64,000 bases of DNA from Virgibacillus ndiopensis (GCF_900187325.1 NZ_FZMZ01000003.1:1-64000); one strand, 5' to 3'; positions 53,237-63,167 are shown, counted from the stretch's first letter. The notes: generated from the sequence alone by a model not told the origin. A program made the numbers and translations.

Positions 53237-53923
53237 TTATTCACCAACCTTTCGCAGCATATACACCCACATAAACGTTAGAGCCTGTTTTAATTCAATT
53301 GGAAGATCGAGATAGTGCTTTTCGTTTACCCCATCTTTGTAGACGCCAAATCCATCTATATATTCAAAATTATTTTCAATTGTTAATTGCTGAAATTCCC
53401 ACGGCATCATCGTGTTACAAATCACCTTTTCCCCATGTAGTCGCGGATAACTATTTATACGTGGACCTGCCGTTGGACCTAATATACCAACACATAGAAA
53501 ACCGTTTTTCTTCAAAATCCGCCTCAGCTCGTTCAATGCATCAATCGGGGACTCGGTCCATTCTAGAACATTCACAGACATAATCCCATCGCAGCTTGCA
53601 TCCTCCAATGGCAAATGATTTATATCTCCTTGCAGAAACATAATTTCTTCGCTATGTAAACGCTCCTTGGCACGGGTTATCATTTCAGCTGAAAGATCTA
53701 CCCCTAAGACATCATACCCTGATCGATGTAATTTATATGACCCATATCCATCACCACAACCAATATCATAAATTTTACTGCCTTTAGTAATATGTTTTTC
53801 TATGAAAGGAATAATATCTTTCCTGCTTCCGTTATCCCACATATTTACGCTTCTTTTATTCCAAAAGTCAGCTCGGTTATTCCACTGTGTCTTTGCCTCT
53901 TCTTGCCAGTCAAAGTTCGTCAT
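53237..53923 (-). CDS. Class I SAM-dependent methyltransferase
   Basis: A 228-residue Methyltransf_11 protein. SAM-binding motif I is YDIGCGDGYGSYKL (about residue 55), followed by DVLGVDLSAEMITRA and SVNVLEWTESP. Substrate unknown. It starts before the hypothetical gene at 52935 in a two-gene unit. Confidence 0.9.
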   Translation of the reverse strand: MTNFDWQEEAKTQWNNRADFWNKRSVNMWDNGSRKDIIPFIEKHITKGSKIYDIGCGDGYGSYKLHRSGYDVLGVDLSAEMITRAKERLHSEEIMFLQGDINHLPLEDASCDGIMSVNVLEWTESPIDALNELRRILKKNGFLCVGILGPTAGPRINSYPRLHGEKVICNTMMPWEFQQLTIENNFEYIDGFGVYKDGVNEKHYLDLPIELKQALTFMWVYMLRKVGE

Positions 53924-54000
53924 TTATGTCACCCCTCTTATTAACTTTTATGATAGAGGATTTTTATATAGTTGGAAAGCTTTACATAGTTTTTATCATC

Positions 54001-54041
54001 AAAAAAAAAGGCTTATCTCACCGAACGAGATAAACCTTTTT
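54001..54041 (-). terminator. Terminator of the csp gene
   Basis: On the minus strand AAGGTTTATCTC pairs with GAGATAAGCCTT, one mismatch, followed by a long T-run. Confidence 0.9.
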
Positions 54042-54055
54042 GGATTATATATATA

Positions 54056-54253
54056 TTATAGACGTGTTACGTTAGCTGCTTGTGGTCCGCGGTTACCTTC
54101 AACGATTTCAAATTCAACATCTTGACCTTCTTCAAGAGTTTTGAAACCTTCAGCTTGGATAGCTGAGAAATGTACGAATACATCGTCTCCGTCTTCGCGC
54201 TCGATGAAACCGAAGCCTTTTTCTGCATTAAACCATTTTACTTTACCAGTCAT
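54056..54253 (-). CDS. cspD: Cold-shock protein (CspB/CspD family)
   Basis: A 65-residue single cold-shock domain with RNP1 KGFGFIE and RNP2 DVFVHFSAI. It binds single-stranded RNA and DNA as a chaperone. AAGGAGG precedes the ATG; seven upstream codons in frame are discarded. Whether it corresponds to CspB, C or D of B. subtilis cannot be decided from the sequence. Confidence 0.95.
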   Translation of the reverse strand: MTGKVKWFNAEKGFGFIEREDGDDVFVHFSAIQAEGFKTLEEGQDVEFEIVEGNRGPQAANVTRL

Positions 54254-54372
54254 TAAAATGACCTCCTTATACAAATATCGTGCAAAGTAATTGAATCATA
54301 AATACTTTTACACCACTTTGATAAAGAGATCGTAAAGTATTATTCAAACTCCAATTTCCTTTTGCACCTTTA

Positions 54373-54401
54373 AGTTTACCCTTTTAAGTTAAATAAAGCA
54401 A
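54373..54401 (-). promoter_or_regulatory. Probable csp promoter with long leader
   Basis: On the minus strand TTGCTT (54396-54401) and TAAACT (54373-54378) are 17 bases apart. They predict a leader of roughly 110 bases before csp, as usual for cold-shock genes whose 5' leader tunes translation with temperature. The whole 54254-54609 spacer has no gene. Confidence 0.5.
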
Positions 54402-54500
54402 GTGAATTTAATAAAATGCTCAATTTAACCTATAAAAATTGCATAATATTCATTCAATTGAAAAGGACATGCATATCCTATTCCCAGAGCGTTTTTGTAG

Positions 54501-54529
54501 TTGAAATTATAGTTAAACATTGTTAAAAT
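54501..54529 (+). promoter_or_regulatory. Probable trhO promoter
   Basis: TTGAAA (54501-54506) and TAAAAT (54524-54529), 17 bases apart, about 80 bases before trhO. Confidence 0.5.
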
Positions 54530-54609
54530 AGTTTCTTGCAAGATTATAAAAAAATATGGACTACCAAACATTTATATCTTGCAAATATGAATGATAGGTG
54601 GTAAACATT

Positions 54610-55581
54610 ATGAACAATACGACGGATTATCAGGTGTTATTGTACTATAACTATGTACACATTGACGATCCTGAAGAATTTGCAGCAGAACATCTGCAAT
54701 TTTGTAAGGATTTAGAGCTAAAAGGAAGAGTCCTTGTAGCGGAAGAAGGTATCAACGGAACTGTTTCCGGGACCATTGAACAAACAGAAAAATATATGGA
54801 AGCGATGCATAACGATCCACGCTTTGCTGAAATGTTATTTAAAATTGACAAGCATGATGGTCATGCATTTAAAAAAATGCATGTTCGTCCGCGTCCAGAG
54901 TTAGTCACCCTTCGTCTAGAGGATGATATTGATCCACATGAGACGACCGGAAACTATCTGACGCCAAAAGAGTTTTTTGAAGCAATGCAGGATGAAGATA
55001 CCATTGTTTTAGATGCTCGTAATGACTATGAATACGATTTAGGTCATTTTCGTGGAGCAATCCGCCCTGACATTGAAACATTTCGGGAATTACCTGATTG
55101 GGTTGAGGAGAATAAACATTTAATTGAAGGTAAACGTGTACTAACCTACTGTACTGGTGGTATTCGTTGTGAGAAGTTTTCTGGATGGTTGGTAAAAGAA
55201 GGCTTTGAAGAAGTAGGACAGTTACACGGCGGAATTGTAACTTATGGTAAGGATCCCGAGGTTCAAGGGGAACTATGGGACGGCCAATGTTATGTATTTG
55301 ATGAACGTATTTCTGTTCCAGTTAATCGCAAAGAACACGTTATCGTAGGTGTTGACTACTTTGATGGTCAGCCTTGTGAACGCTATGTAAATTGTGCAAA
55401 CCCTGAATGTAATAAACAAATACTATGTTCTGAAGAGAACGAACACAAATATATGCGTGGATGTACACATGAATGTCGCGTAAGTCCACGAAACATGTAC
55501 GTAAAAGAACATGACTTATCACAAGAAGAAATTCAGCATAGACTTGAGCTACTTGGCGAAAATTTAAAGCAAGAAGCATAA
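54610..55581 (+). CDS. trhO: tRNA uridine(34) hydroxylase TrhO (UPF0176, rhodanese type)
   Basis: A 323-residue protein. N-terminal domain with [11 protein letters not shown], central rhodanese domain with [15 protein letters not shown] and active loop [12 protein letters not shown] (catalytic Cys), then a C-terminal zinc-binding part with [16 protein letters not shown] and a further Cys. TrhO makes 5-hydroxyuridine at tRNA position 34 with oxygen. AGGTGG lies before this ATG; four earlier codons are excluded. Confidence 0.94.
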   Translation: MNNTTDYQVLLYYNYVHIDDPEEFAAEHLQFCKDLELKGRVLVAEEGINGTVSGTIEQTEKYMEAMHNDPRFAEMLFKIDKHDGHAFKKMHVRPRPELVTLRLEDDIDPHETTGNYLTPKEFFEAMQDEDTIVLDARNDYEYDLGHFRGAIRPDIETFRELPDWVEENKHLIEGKRVLTYCTGGIRCEKFSGWLVKEGFEEVGQLHGGIVTYGKDPEVQGELWDGQCYVFDERISVPVNRKEHVIVGVDYFDGQPCERYVNCANPECNKQILCSEENEHKYMRGCTHECRVSPRNMYVKEHDLSQEEIQHRLELLGENLKQEA

Positions 55582-55587
55582 CATATT

Positions 55588-55618
55588 GACGACCTGCTAA
55601 GGGTCGTCTTTTTATTTT
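55588..55618 (+). terminator. Terminator of trhO
   Basis: GACGACC pairs with GGTCGTC around a seven-base loop, followed by TTTTTATTTT. Confidence 0.87.
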
Positions 55619-55729
55619 ATAAAAGGCTATTTCTAGAAGAATGTTGCTTTTTCAAATGGTGAAGCTTATGTCATAGTTGATAAAAAATGCAACGTACGTG
55701 TTCTGTAAAAACTATGCGAAGAGTCTTAT

Positions 55730-55768
55730 TAAAAAGAGACAGATAAGAAAATTTTCTCTCACCTGTCC
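55730..55768 (-). terminator. Terminator of the TRAP permease gene
   Basis: On the minus strand GACAG and AGAAAAT pair with ATTTTCT and CTGTC in an interrupted stem, then TCTTTTT. Confidence 0.72.
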
Positions 55769-55774
55769 CCTTTA

Positions 55775-57724
55775 TTAAGAAGCTTGTTGTTTAACTTTGT
55801 TTGACTTATTTTGTATAAACTGAATTGTTGCAATTGCACCTGCAAGTACAAATCCAATTACCGAGAAAATCGGATCAGGATAAACAAGTAATATCCCTCC
55901 TGCAAATAAGATAAATCGCTCTATCCAACTTACTTCGCTAATAAAGTATCCGATCATACTTGCACTAATACTTGCCATACCAAGTAATGCGGTGATAACA
56001 GCAATTGATACGTTTGCTACGTTAGCATCCCCTTGTAATAGAAGAATTGGATTCGAAACAAACATATACGGAATAATAAACGCTGCGATAGCAAGTTTAA
56101 CTGCAGTTACACCTGCTTTCATCGGATTAGCTCTAGCGATCCCTGCGCCAGCATAAGCTGCTAAACAAACAGGTGGCGTAATATCAGCTACAATACCGAA
56201 ATAAAATACAAACATATGAACTGCAATAACTGGAACATCAAATGCTAATAATGCAGGTGCTGCCATTGTTGCTGTAACTACATAGTTTGCTGTTGTAGGT
56301 AGACCCATTCCTAAAATAATACATGCAATCATCGTAAAGAACATAACGAGGAAAAATTGTCCTTGTGCAAGATCGATAATTCCACCAGCAATTTTCGGCC
56401 CTAGTCCTGTGGTTGTTACCGTACCAGCGATAATACCTGCAGTCGCACAGGCAGCAATTACTGGCAATGCGGTTCTTGCACCTTCCTCTAGAATTTTAAT
56501 AATTCCTTTTAGTGACATTCTCGTATCTTTTCTAAAGAAACTAATTACAAACGCTGTACCTATAGCAAATAACGCTGCAAATGTCGGGGTGTAACCAGCA
56601 AGAAGGAAGCCAATGATGATCACAAGTGGAAGAAATAAATCTAACCGTTTTACTAGATTTTTTATTTTAGGAAGTTGGTCAGCTGCCAAACCTAAAATAC
56701 CTAGCTTCCTTGCTTCAAAATGTGTACCTAAAAATACACCAGAAAAATACAAAATGGCTGGAATAATTGCAATTACAATGATTTCATTATATGGAATCCC
56801 TGTATATTGCGCCATAATAAATGCTGCGGCTCCCATAATTGGTGGCATAATTTGTCCACCAGTTGAGGCAGATGCTTCCGTTGCGGCAGCAAAGTGAGGT
56901 TTAAATCCTGCATTTTTCATCATTGGAATTGTAAATGAACCGGAGCCAACAGTGTTCGCTACAGAGCTGCCACTTACCATTCCTTGAAGACCACTCGCTG
57001 CTACAGCAGCTTTAGCTGTTCCACCTGTATATCTACCTGTTAAGCGTAAGGCGATATCATTAAAAAACTGGCCAATATTTGTTTTTACTAATATCACGCC
57101 AAAAAATAAGAATAAATAGATATACGTTGATGAAATCTGTATCGGTATACCAAATATAGAACTTGAACTAAAAAACATTTCTGTCGCTAGTGATGGCCAA
57201 TCATACCCAGCGTGTCCAATAATTGGAATATATTGACCAAACAGTCCATAAAGCAATGCCACAATGGCAATTACCACAATTGGAAGGCCAACAACTCGTC
57301 TTGTTGCTTCTAATAACAGCAATATACCTGCTGTTGCTACAATTTGATCAAATGCTGTAAAACCAAATATGATTGCTTCGTTAATTAAACGCTCATAACT
57401 ATATATAATGTAAAAGTTGGTAAATAACGCCGCAAGAGCTAATAACGCATCATACCAGGGTACACCCTTTTTTTTCGTTAACGATGACTTGATTGGATAA
57501 AGTAGATATACCAAGCAAAGTGCTGCACCAAGATGAATAGCCCCTTGAATCAACGAAACATACGCACCCATATATGCAGTATAGAGTTGAAAAATAGTTA
57601 AAGCACCACCCAAGATGAGCGTTACCCATCCCCATGGTCCTAAATTTGTACGAAAATTACTTTCCTTATCATACTTTTTCATCAACTCATGCTTGTCAAT
57701 CTGTTGTGAATCCTGTGCAGTCAT
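55775..57724 (-). CDS. TRAP transporter fused permease (DctQ-DctM type)
   Basis: A 649-residue membrane protein with about 16-18 hydrophobic segments. The N-terminal 150 residues stand for the small DctQ-like unit; the rest is the large DctM unit with SGLQGMVSGSSVANTVGSGS and GMGLPTTANYVVTATMAAPA, the paired sodium/substrate loops. Works with the TAXI binding protein upstream as a secondary, ion-driven importer. GGAGGG precedes the ATG by seven bases. Confidence 0.94.
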   Translation of the reverse strand: MTAQDSQQIDKHELMKKYDKESNFRTNLGPWGWVTLILGGALTIFQLYTAYMGAYVSLIQGAIHLGAALCLVYLLYPIKSSLTKKKGVPWYDALLALAALFTNFYIIYSYERLINEAIIFGFTAFDQIVATAGILLLLEATRRVVGLPIVVIAIVALLYGLFGQYIPIIGHAGYDWPSLATEMFFSSSSIFGIPIQISSTYIYLFLFFGVILVKTNIGQFFNDIALRLTGRYTGGTAKAAVAASGLQGMVSGSSVANTVGSGSFTIPMMKNAGFKPHFAAATEASASTGGQIMPPIMGAAAFIMAQYTGIPYNEIIVIAIIPAILYFSGVFLGTHFEARKLGILGLAADQLPKIKNLVKRLDLFLPLVIIIGFLLAGYTPTFAALFAIGTAFVISFFRKDTRMSLKGIIKILEEGARTALPVIAACATAGIIAGTVTTTGLGPKIAGGIIDLAQGQFFLVMFFTMIACIILGMGLPTTANYVVTATMAAPALLAFDVPVIAVHMFVFYFGIVADITPPVCLAAYAGAGIARANPMKAGVTAVKLAIAAFIIPYMFVSNPILLLQGDANVANVSIAVITALLGMASISASMIGYFISEVSWIERFILFAGGILLVYPDPIFSVIGFVLAGAIATIQFIQNKSNKVKQQAS

Positions 57725-57761
57725 GGTTTTCCCTCCATTCCGCTTGTCTGTATATTGAGGT

Positions 57762-57793
57762 GAAAGAACCGGACAATATTGTCCGGTTCTTTC
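57762..57793. repeat. Perfect 32-bp palindrome between TAXI and TRAP genes
   Basis: A perfect inverted repeat without spacer, each half reading GAAAGAACCGGACAAT. In RNA it forms a strong hairpin just after the binding-protein stop codon, and could act as partial terminator or RNA stabiliser so that more binding protein than permease is made. Confidence 0.85.
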
Positions 57794-57795
57794 TA

Positions 57796-58797
57796 TTATT
57801 CAATAATACCGACCTCTTTAAAATATTTCTCTGCACCTGGATGAAGTGGTAAATCACCTACACCAGTTAATGCACTATCTTTAGTAATTAATTTTGCTTG
57901 GGCAATCGACATCTTATCAGCGTTTTCGAATAAACTTTTTGTTAAATCATAAGCAAGGTCTTCACTAACTGCTGATTTCGAACCAAGAAGTAATGCCATT
58001 GCAGTTACTGTTTGAACAGGCTCCTTTTGCCATTCATATGTTCCAGGTTCAACTGTATATGCCTCATATTGGCTGTTATCCACTACTTGTTGTAATGCGT
58101 CTCCTTCAATATCAAGAAACTTAACCTCTTTTGTAGCAGCTTGCAACTCGTCAGTTGAGGAGGATGGTACACCTACAACTTCAATAGAAGCATCAATTGT
58201 TCCATTTTGAAGCTTACTTTTGGCATCACCAAAACCTTCTTCAAATGCTTCATAGTCACCTTCTTCAATTCCATAAGCTTTTAAAATTAACTCTGCTGCT
58301 GCACGAGTTGCTCCACCTGGAGGTCCAACAGCAACCTTTTTCCCTTTCAAGTCCGCAATTGATTCGATTCCTGTTGACTCCAATGTTGCAACTTGAACTG
58401 CCTCTGGGTAAAGAGAAGCAATAACAGCTACATCGCTGGAATCTTTTCCTTCAAATTCTCCTGTTTGATCAACTGCACTAATTAATGTAGTGTTTTGTGC
58501 AATACCAAGTTGGTAATCTCCACCTTGTATTTTTGCAATGTTTTCTACTGAAGCGCCTGATTCTACAGAACTAACATCGAATCCATCTACGTCGATGTTA
58601 TCTTTCCATAGATTCACCATCTCACCGCCAAGCGGATAGTAAACACCACCAACACTACCAGTCCCCATTGTTAGATTTGTCTTAGCTTCTTTGTCGGCAT
58701 CATCGCCACCAGAGCCCTTACCGCTCTCACCGCAAGCACTTAAAATCATGCCAATAGCAAGAATAAAGATAAGTAAAAATAGAGTTCTTTTTTTCAA
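57796..58797 (-). CDS. TAXI family TRAP transporter substrate-binding lipoprotein
   Basis: A 333-residue lipoprotein. Signal peptide MKKRTLFLLIFILAIGMI and lipobox LSAC. The mature part begins LTMGTGSVGGVYYPLGGEM, the hallmark of TAXI proteins, with LKGKKVAVGPPGGATRAAAE further on. The ligand is probably a dicarboxylate or amino acid such as glutamate, but not readable. The start is TTG after GGGGGAG. First gene of the two-gene TRAP operon. Confidence 0.93.
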   Translation of the reverse strand: MKKRTLFLLIFILAIGMILSACGESGKGSGGDDADKEAKTNLTMGTGSVGGVYYPLGGEMVNLWKDNIDVDGFDVSSVESGASVENIAKIQGGDYQLGIAQNTTLISAVDQTGEFEGKDSSDVAVIASLYPEAVQVATLESTGIESIADLKGKKVAVGPPGGATRAAAELILKAYGIEEGDYEAFEEGFGDAKSKLQNGTIDASIEVVGVPSSSTDELQAATKEVKFLDIEGDALQQVVDNSQYEAYTVEPGTYEWQKEPVQTVTAMALLLGSKSAVSEDLAYDLTKSLFENADKMSIAQAKLITKDSALTGVGDLPLHPGAEKYFKEVGIIE

Positions 58798-59016
58798 AAT
58801 AACTCCCCCTTTTATTTTTTATTTAAACCACATTGCTACCCTAACAATATGATTAAAACCAAAACATATTCCACCTTCATTGTGAAAACGTTTTATTATG
58901 TATTTTACCTTTTTTCCGCCCAATCTTCAAGTTTTAAGAAAATTACAAAATGTATTAAGCGGCTTTTTGACACCTACTTGCTAAGTTGCTATTCTTTTAT
59001 TAAGGAGCTGATTGGC

Positions 59017-59496
59017 TTGTCCATTTATCATTTTTCAGCAAAAACAATTATGGGTGAAGAAAAAGCATTAAGTGATTACAATGGAAACGTTATTCTTATT
59101 GTGAATACAGCAAGTGAATGTGGTTTTACACCACAATTTGAAGGTCTGCAAAAGCTATACGAAGCGTATAAAGATCGGGGGTTAGAAATTCTTGGGTTCC
59201 CTTGTAATCAATTTAACAATCAAGAGCCCGGTGACGATAAGGAGATCTCAAGCTTTTGTGAACGAAATTATGGTGTAACTTTCCAAATGTTTAGTAAAGT
59301 TGATGTAAAAGGGGAACATGCCCATCCCTTATTTATTTATCTTACAAAAGAGGCACCTGGTATGTTAACGAAACAAATCAAGTGGAATTTCACCAAGTTT
59401 TTAATTAATAAAAATGGTGAAGTCATTAATCGCTATGCACCACAAACAAAGCCTGAAAGTATAAAACAAGATATTAAGAATGCGTTAAATGATTAA
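59017..59496 (+). CDS. bsaA: Glutathione peroxidase family thiol peroxidase (BsaA)
   Basis: A 159-residue peroxidase. Peroxidatic Cys in NTASECGFTPQ (about residue 36), second motif LGFPCNQFNNQEPG with a Cys that can resolve, and WNFTKFLINKNGE with the catalytic Trp and Asn. It likely uses thioredoxin rather than glutathione. TTG is taken as start: nine bases after AAGGAG and giving MSIYHF as in B. subtilis BsaA. A 56-codon upstream extension is not supported. Confidence 0.93.
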   Translation: MSIYHFSAKTIMGEEKALSDYNGNVILIVNTASECGFTPQFEGLQKLYEAYKDRGLEILGFPCNQFNNQEPGDDKEISSFCERNYGVTFQMFSKVDVKGEHAHPLFIYLTKEAPGMLTKQIKWNFTKFLINKNGEVINRYAPQTKPESIKQDIKNALND

Positions 59497-59541
59497 AAAA
59501 AATAAACGTTCCATTTGGCTAATGGAGCGTTTATTTTTTTT
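59495..59541. terminator. Bidirectional terminator, bsaA and ABC genes
   Basis: AAATAAACGTTCCATT pairs with AATGGAGCGTTTATTT, one G-U pair, around a six-base loop, with A- and T-runs at both ends. Confidence 0.9.
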
Positions 59542-60262
59542 AAAGTATTTTGTCCAAGAATTGTTTAGCACGTTGTGTTTTTGGATTACTAAAAAATAAA
59601 ATAGGATCTCCTTCCTCAATTAATTTTCCTTCGTCCAGAAATAATATTCTATCGGCAACTTCTTTTGCAAAATTCATTTCATGTGTTACGACAATCATCG
59701 TCATACCTGTTTGTGCCAAATCTTTCATTACGTCTAAGACTTCCTTTACCATTTCCGGGTCAAGTGCTGATGTTGGTTCGTCAAATAACATTACTTCAGG
59801 ATCCATTGCCAATGCCCTCGCTATAGCTACACGCTGTTTTTGACCACCCGATAATTGATTAGGATATGTGTCCAATTTATCTGTAAGTCCCACTTTATCT
59901 ATTAACTGCTTTGCAAGTGATTGTGCTTCTGACTTTTTCACGTTTCTCACCTTTAGTGGTGCATACGTCACATTTTCTAAAACAGTCATGTGTGGGAACA
60001 GATGAAAATGCTGGAACACCATGCCAATCTGCTTTCTAACTTTTATCTTATTTACTTCTTTAAGAGTAATCTCCTCCTCATTCACAGTTATGTTGCCCAA
60101 TGAAGGCTGTTCCAACAGATTCAGGCATCTTAGAAATGTTGATTTTCCTGATCCAGAGGGGCCAATAATCGCAACCACTTCCCCTTGCTGAAAGCTTGTT
60201 GATATATTTTCTAAAACAGTATTGTTACCGAAACTTTTTACTAGATTCGCTACTTCAATCAC
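59540..60262 (-). CDS. Polar amino acid ABC transporter ATP-binding protein
   Basis: A 240-residue GlnQ/ArtR-type ATPase. Walker [10 protein letters not shown], signature LSGGQKQR, Walker [14 protein letters not shown]-loop VTHEM. GTG start overlapping the permease stop by eight bases. Third of three ABC genes in one operon. Confidence 0.95.
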   Translation of the reverse strand: MIEVANLVKSFGNNTVLENISTSFQQGEVVAIIGPSGSGKSTFLRCLNLLEQPSLGNITVNEEEITLKEVNKIKVRKQIGMVFQHFHLFPHMTVLENVTYAPLKVRNVKKSEAQSLAKQLIDKVGLTDKLDTYPNQLSGGQKQRVAIARALAMDPEVMLFDEPTSALDPEMVKEVLDVMKDLAQTGMTMIVVTHEMNFAKEVADRILFLDEGKLIEEGDPILFFSNPKTQRAKQFLDKIL

Positions 60263-60914
60263 TTACCCTCAGTCTCCTTTCTACAACCTTACCAAGCATC
60301 GTTAAAATGTATACCATTACCCAATAAATCAATCCAGCAAATAATAGCGGTTCAAAGTTACGGTAAATATCCGCTCCAACGATTTGAGCACGGCGCATTA
60401 AGTCTAAATAACCAATGACGGATACGATTGCTGATTCTTTTGTTAATGTAATAAATTCATTCATTAACGCGGGTAAAATGTTCTTCAGCGCTTGCGGTAA
60501 TATAATGTCTTTCATCATTTGTTTGTACGAAACACCCAGGGCTTGGGCCGCTTCTGTTTGACCTTTATCAACAGCTAAAATACCTGCACGAATAATTTCT
60601 GAAACGTATGCTGCTGAATTTAGTCCAAACGCTAACACCGCTGACAAAAATGCTGATATATCATATCCCGTCAATTGTGGAACCGCGAAGTATATAATCA
60701 TCAATTGTAAAATTAACGGTGTCCCGCGAAAGATGGATGTGTAGGCATCCGCAAGCCATTTCAGTAGCGGAATTTTTGTGATTTTACATAACGCCAATAA
60801 AGTTCCTAAAATAAATCCTACTACGATACACACACTTACAAATTTTAATGTGACCCATATCCCTTCCAGCATAAAAGGAATATAAGGCACGATTTGGCTG
60901 AAATCCAAATTCAT
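60255..60914 (-). CDS. Polar amino acid ABC transporter permease
   Basis: A 219-residue permease with about five helices. It holds [21 protein letters not shown], the EAA loop of the HisMQ/GlnP group. GGTGG precedes the ATG. Confidence 0.94.
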   Translation of the reverse strand: MNLDFSQIVPYIPFMLEGIWVTLKFVSVCIVVGFILGTLLALCKITKIPLLKWLADAYTSIFRGTPLILQLMIIYFAVPQLTGYDISAFLSAVLAFGLNSAAYVSEIIRAGILAVDKGQTEAAQALGVSYKQMMKDIILPQALKNILPALMNEFITLTKESAIVSVIGYLDLMRRAQIVGADIYRNFEPLLFAGLIYWVMVYILTMLGKVVERRLRVSD

Positions 60915-60949
60915 GCCTTACCACCTCTTCTTTCTAGTTGTATTTTTTA

Positions 60950-61729
60950 CTACATATTTGATAACCATTTATCCTTTAATTCTTGTAATTTGCCGTTATC
61001 CTCTAGTTTTTTTAGTACTTGATTCACATCCTCTACTAAATCACTACCCTTTGGAAACGCAATCCCCATACCTGGTGAACTCGTTGTTGGGTCATCAAAA
61101 CCCTTCAATCCTTGTTCTTCGATGTAGCCCCCTGCGACAGTTTTATCCATATAAGCTACATCGATACGGTTTGAGTTTAGCTCTTGTATTAAAATATTTG
61201 CATTATCAACCTTTTTTACTTCAAAGCCATATTCCTCTGCAAGGATTTCAGCACCCTCTTCTTGAATTGTTCCTAATTGAACTCCTACCGTTTTTCCTTT
61301 TAATTTTTCTAAACCTTGAATCTTTGAATCCGGTTTACTAATAAACATTTCACCTGAATGGTTATATTCATTCGAAAAATCAACATTCTTTCTACGTTTT
61401 TCCGTTGCACTCATTCCAGCCATAACCATATCCACACGATTGGTTTGCAAAGCACCAACTAGTCCGTCAAATTTCATATCCTCAATTTGTAATTCATAAC
61501 CTAATTCATCAGCAATAAGGTTTGCTAAATCGATGTCAAATCCTTTGAAGTCCCCTCCCGTATCACGTGATTCAAATGGAGGAAAATCTGCCGAGGTAGC
61601 CATTTTTAAAACCTTCTTGTCATTAGAATCATTTGAGGTAGCATTAGCATTTTCATCATTACTTCCACAAGCTGCTAGTATACAAATCATTACTATAAAA
61701 ATAATTGCTTTTCCGTATGATAGCTTCAT
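60950..61729 (-). CDS. Polar amino acid ABC transporter substrate-binding lipoprotein
   Basis: A 259-residue lipoprotein. Signal peptide MKLSYGKAIIFIVMICIL, lipobox LAAC. The mature part carries TSADFPPFESRDTGGDFKGF and DFSNEYNHSGEMFISKPD typical of the HisJ/GlnH family; LKGKTVGVQLGTIQEEGAE resembles the arginine-binding protein ArtP. Ligand specificity is inference. Follows the amidohydrolase gene by about 65 bases. Confidence 0.93.
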   Translation of the reverse strand: MKLSYGKAIIFIVMICILAACGSNDENANATSNDSNDKKVLKMATSADFPPFESRDTGGDFKGFDIDLANLIADELGYELQIEDMKFDGLVGALQTNRVDMVMAGMSATEKRRKNVDFSNEYNHSGEMFISKPDSKIQGLEKLKGKTVGVQLGTIQEEGAEILAEEYGFEVKKVDNANILIQELNSNRIDVAYMDKTVAGGYIEEQGLKGFDDPTTSSPGMGIAFPKGSDLVEDVNQVLKKLEDNGKLQELKDKWLSNM

Positions 61730-61793
61730 AGATCGTTCACTCCTGATTTTTTATAATTTCATTTTTATTTTTATACATTTTGATGAATAAAAA

Positions 61794-62954
61794 CTACTTC
61801 ACTTTGAAAAATTCGCCGTTTATCGCTTCCAATAACATTTGATCTGTCAATACATCGTAGCCAGTTTTCGCTAGTGTTAGTGCACCATTTATTAAAATTT
61901 GATGCCCTTCCGTTGTAATGGTCCTATCCGCAAATTCCTTTGTATGTGCGACAATCCCTGGTTGATGCAGTCCTATATATGGATGAATTGCAGGTACAAC
62001 CTGACTTACATTCCCCATGTCAATTGAACCATAGCTTTGTTTAGCTTGATGTATTGTTTGGGAATCAGTTTGCTTCAGGTTTTTTGTAAATGCTTTGGAA
62101 AGTGCATCATTCGTTTTCATATCATCATAGCTTAACTCATAATTCGAAATCTCAAGGGTTGCACCTGTCATAAGTGCAGCGCCATTTGCTATGTTATTTA
62201 TTTTTTCAACTACATTGTTTAAATAGGTTCGTTCCTTTGCTCGGATGTAAAATTGAGCAGTGGCTTTGTCTGGGACAACATTCGCCGCTTGTCCACCTTC
62301 AGAAATAATCCCGTGTACGCGTACATCAGTTGGTAGATGTTCCCTTAAAGCATTAATCCCATTAAACAACTGTATAACACTATCAAGCGCATTAATTCCT
62401 TTTTCAGGCGATGCTGCTGCATGTGAGGATTTTCCTGTATAGGAATACTGTATTGCATCCATTGCAAGTGAATCACCACTAACATATGACTGATCAGAAG
62501 GATGTAAAATCATTGCAACATCGATATTGTCAAAAACCCCTTCCGCACTCATCGGTACCTTTGCGCCGTTAGTTTCCTCTGCTGGCGTACCTAAAACTAC
62601 AACACTACCACCAATTTCGTCCACTAGTTTACTAAGTGCGACACCGGCACCAACACTCATCGTACCAATTAAATTATGTCCACAGCCATGACCCACACCG
62701 GGTAATGCATCATATTCAGCTAAATATGCAATAGTCGGACCAGGTTTCTCACTTTTATATTCTGCTTTAAATGCAGTTGATCTGTTTACAATTCCCGTTT
62801 CTATTATAAATTGGTGTTCTTTTAAAAAGTTTGTAAGTAACTGTGCTGACTGAAATTCCTGATCACCTAGCTCCGGATTATGATAAAGATGATCACTCAT
62901 ATTCCAAAGTTGTTGTTCGATCTTTTTAATTTCTTCACTTAATTTATGCTTCAT
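61794..62954 (-). CDS. M20 family amidohydrolase
   Basis: A 386-residue metallopeptidase like AbgB/HipO/YtnL proteins, which remove acyl or aminobenzoyl groups from amino acids. Metal-binding motifs: DALPGVGHGCGHN (about residue 85) and GTPAEETNGAKVPM, with the second-domain HAAASPEKGINALDSV. As the leading gene before an amino acid ABC transporter, it probably cleaves an imported N-acyl amino acid or dipeptide. That link is inference. The start ATG at MKHKLSEE has GGTGAG upstream. Confidence 0.9.
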   Translation of the reverse strand: MKHKLSEEIKKIEQQLWNMSDHLYHNPELGDQEFQSAQLLTNFLKEHQFIIETGIVNRSTAFKAEYKSEKPGPTIAYLAEYDALPGVGHGCGHNLIGTMSVGAGVALSKLVDEIGGSVVVLGTPAEETNGAKVPMSAEGVFDNIDVAMILHPSDQSYVSGDSLAMDAIQYSYTGKSSHAAASPEKGINALDSVIQLFNGINALREHLPTDVRVHGIISEGGQAANVVPDKATAQFYIRAKERTYLNNVVEKINNIANGAALMTGATLEISNYELSYDDMKTNDALSKAFTKNLKQTDSQTIHQAKQSYGSIDMGNVSQVVPAIHPYIGLHQPGIVAHTKEFADRTITTEGHQILINGALTLAKTGYDVLTDQMLLEAINGEFFKVK

Positions 62955-63058
62955 GAATTGCTCACCTTCTTAGTGTATATTTATTAGTTATTATGTATAT
63001 TTATACCATGAATGTATTTAGAAAAGCAATAGTTTTTTTATTTAATTTTGAACGTGGC

Positions 63059-63160
63059 GATGTTTCTCCTTTCTCGCTGTGTTTCTCCTTTCCCGCCGAT
63101 GTTTCTCCTTTCCCGCCGATGTTTCTCCTTTCCCGCCGATGTTTCTCCTTTCCCGCCGAT
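63059..63160 (-). repeat. 20-bp tandem array, about five units
   Basis: On the minus strand the unit is CATCGGCGGGAAAGGAGAAA, repeated about five times; one unit is 19 bases long and the outermost differs. It agrees with the unit of the array at 35081-35430 (CATCGGCAGGAGAGCGTGAA in the same phase) at 14 of 20 positions, including the first seven. It lies between the M20 gene and the proS terminator. Confidence 0.9.
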
Positions 63161-63167
63161 GTAACAT

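Noticed and set aside
58849-59016. 56-codon N-terminal extension of the glutathione peroxidase
   Set aside because: Not family-like, and a good ribosome site with TTG start lies inside, matching B. subtilis BsaA.
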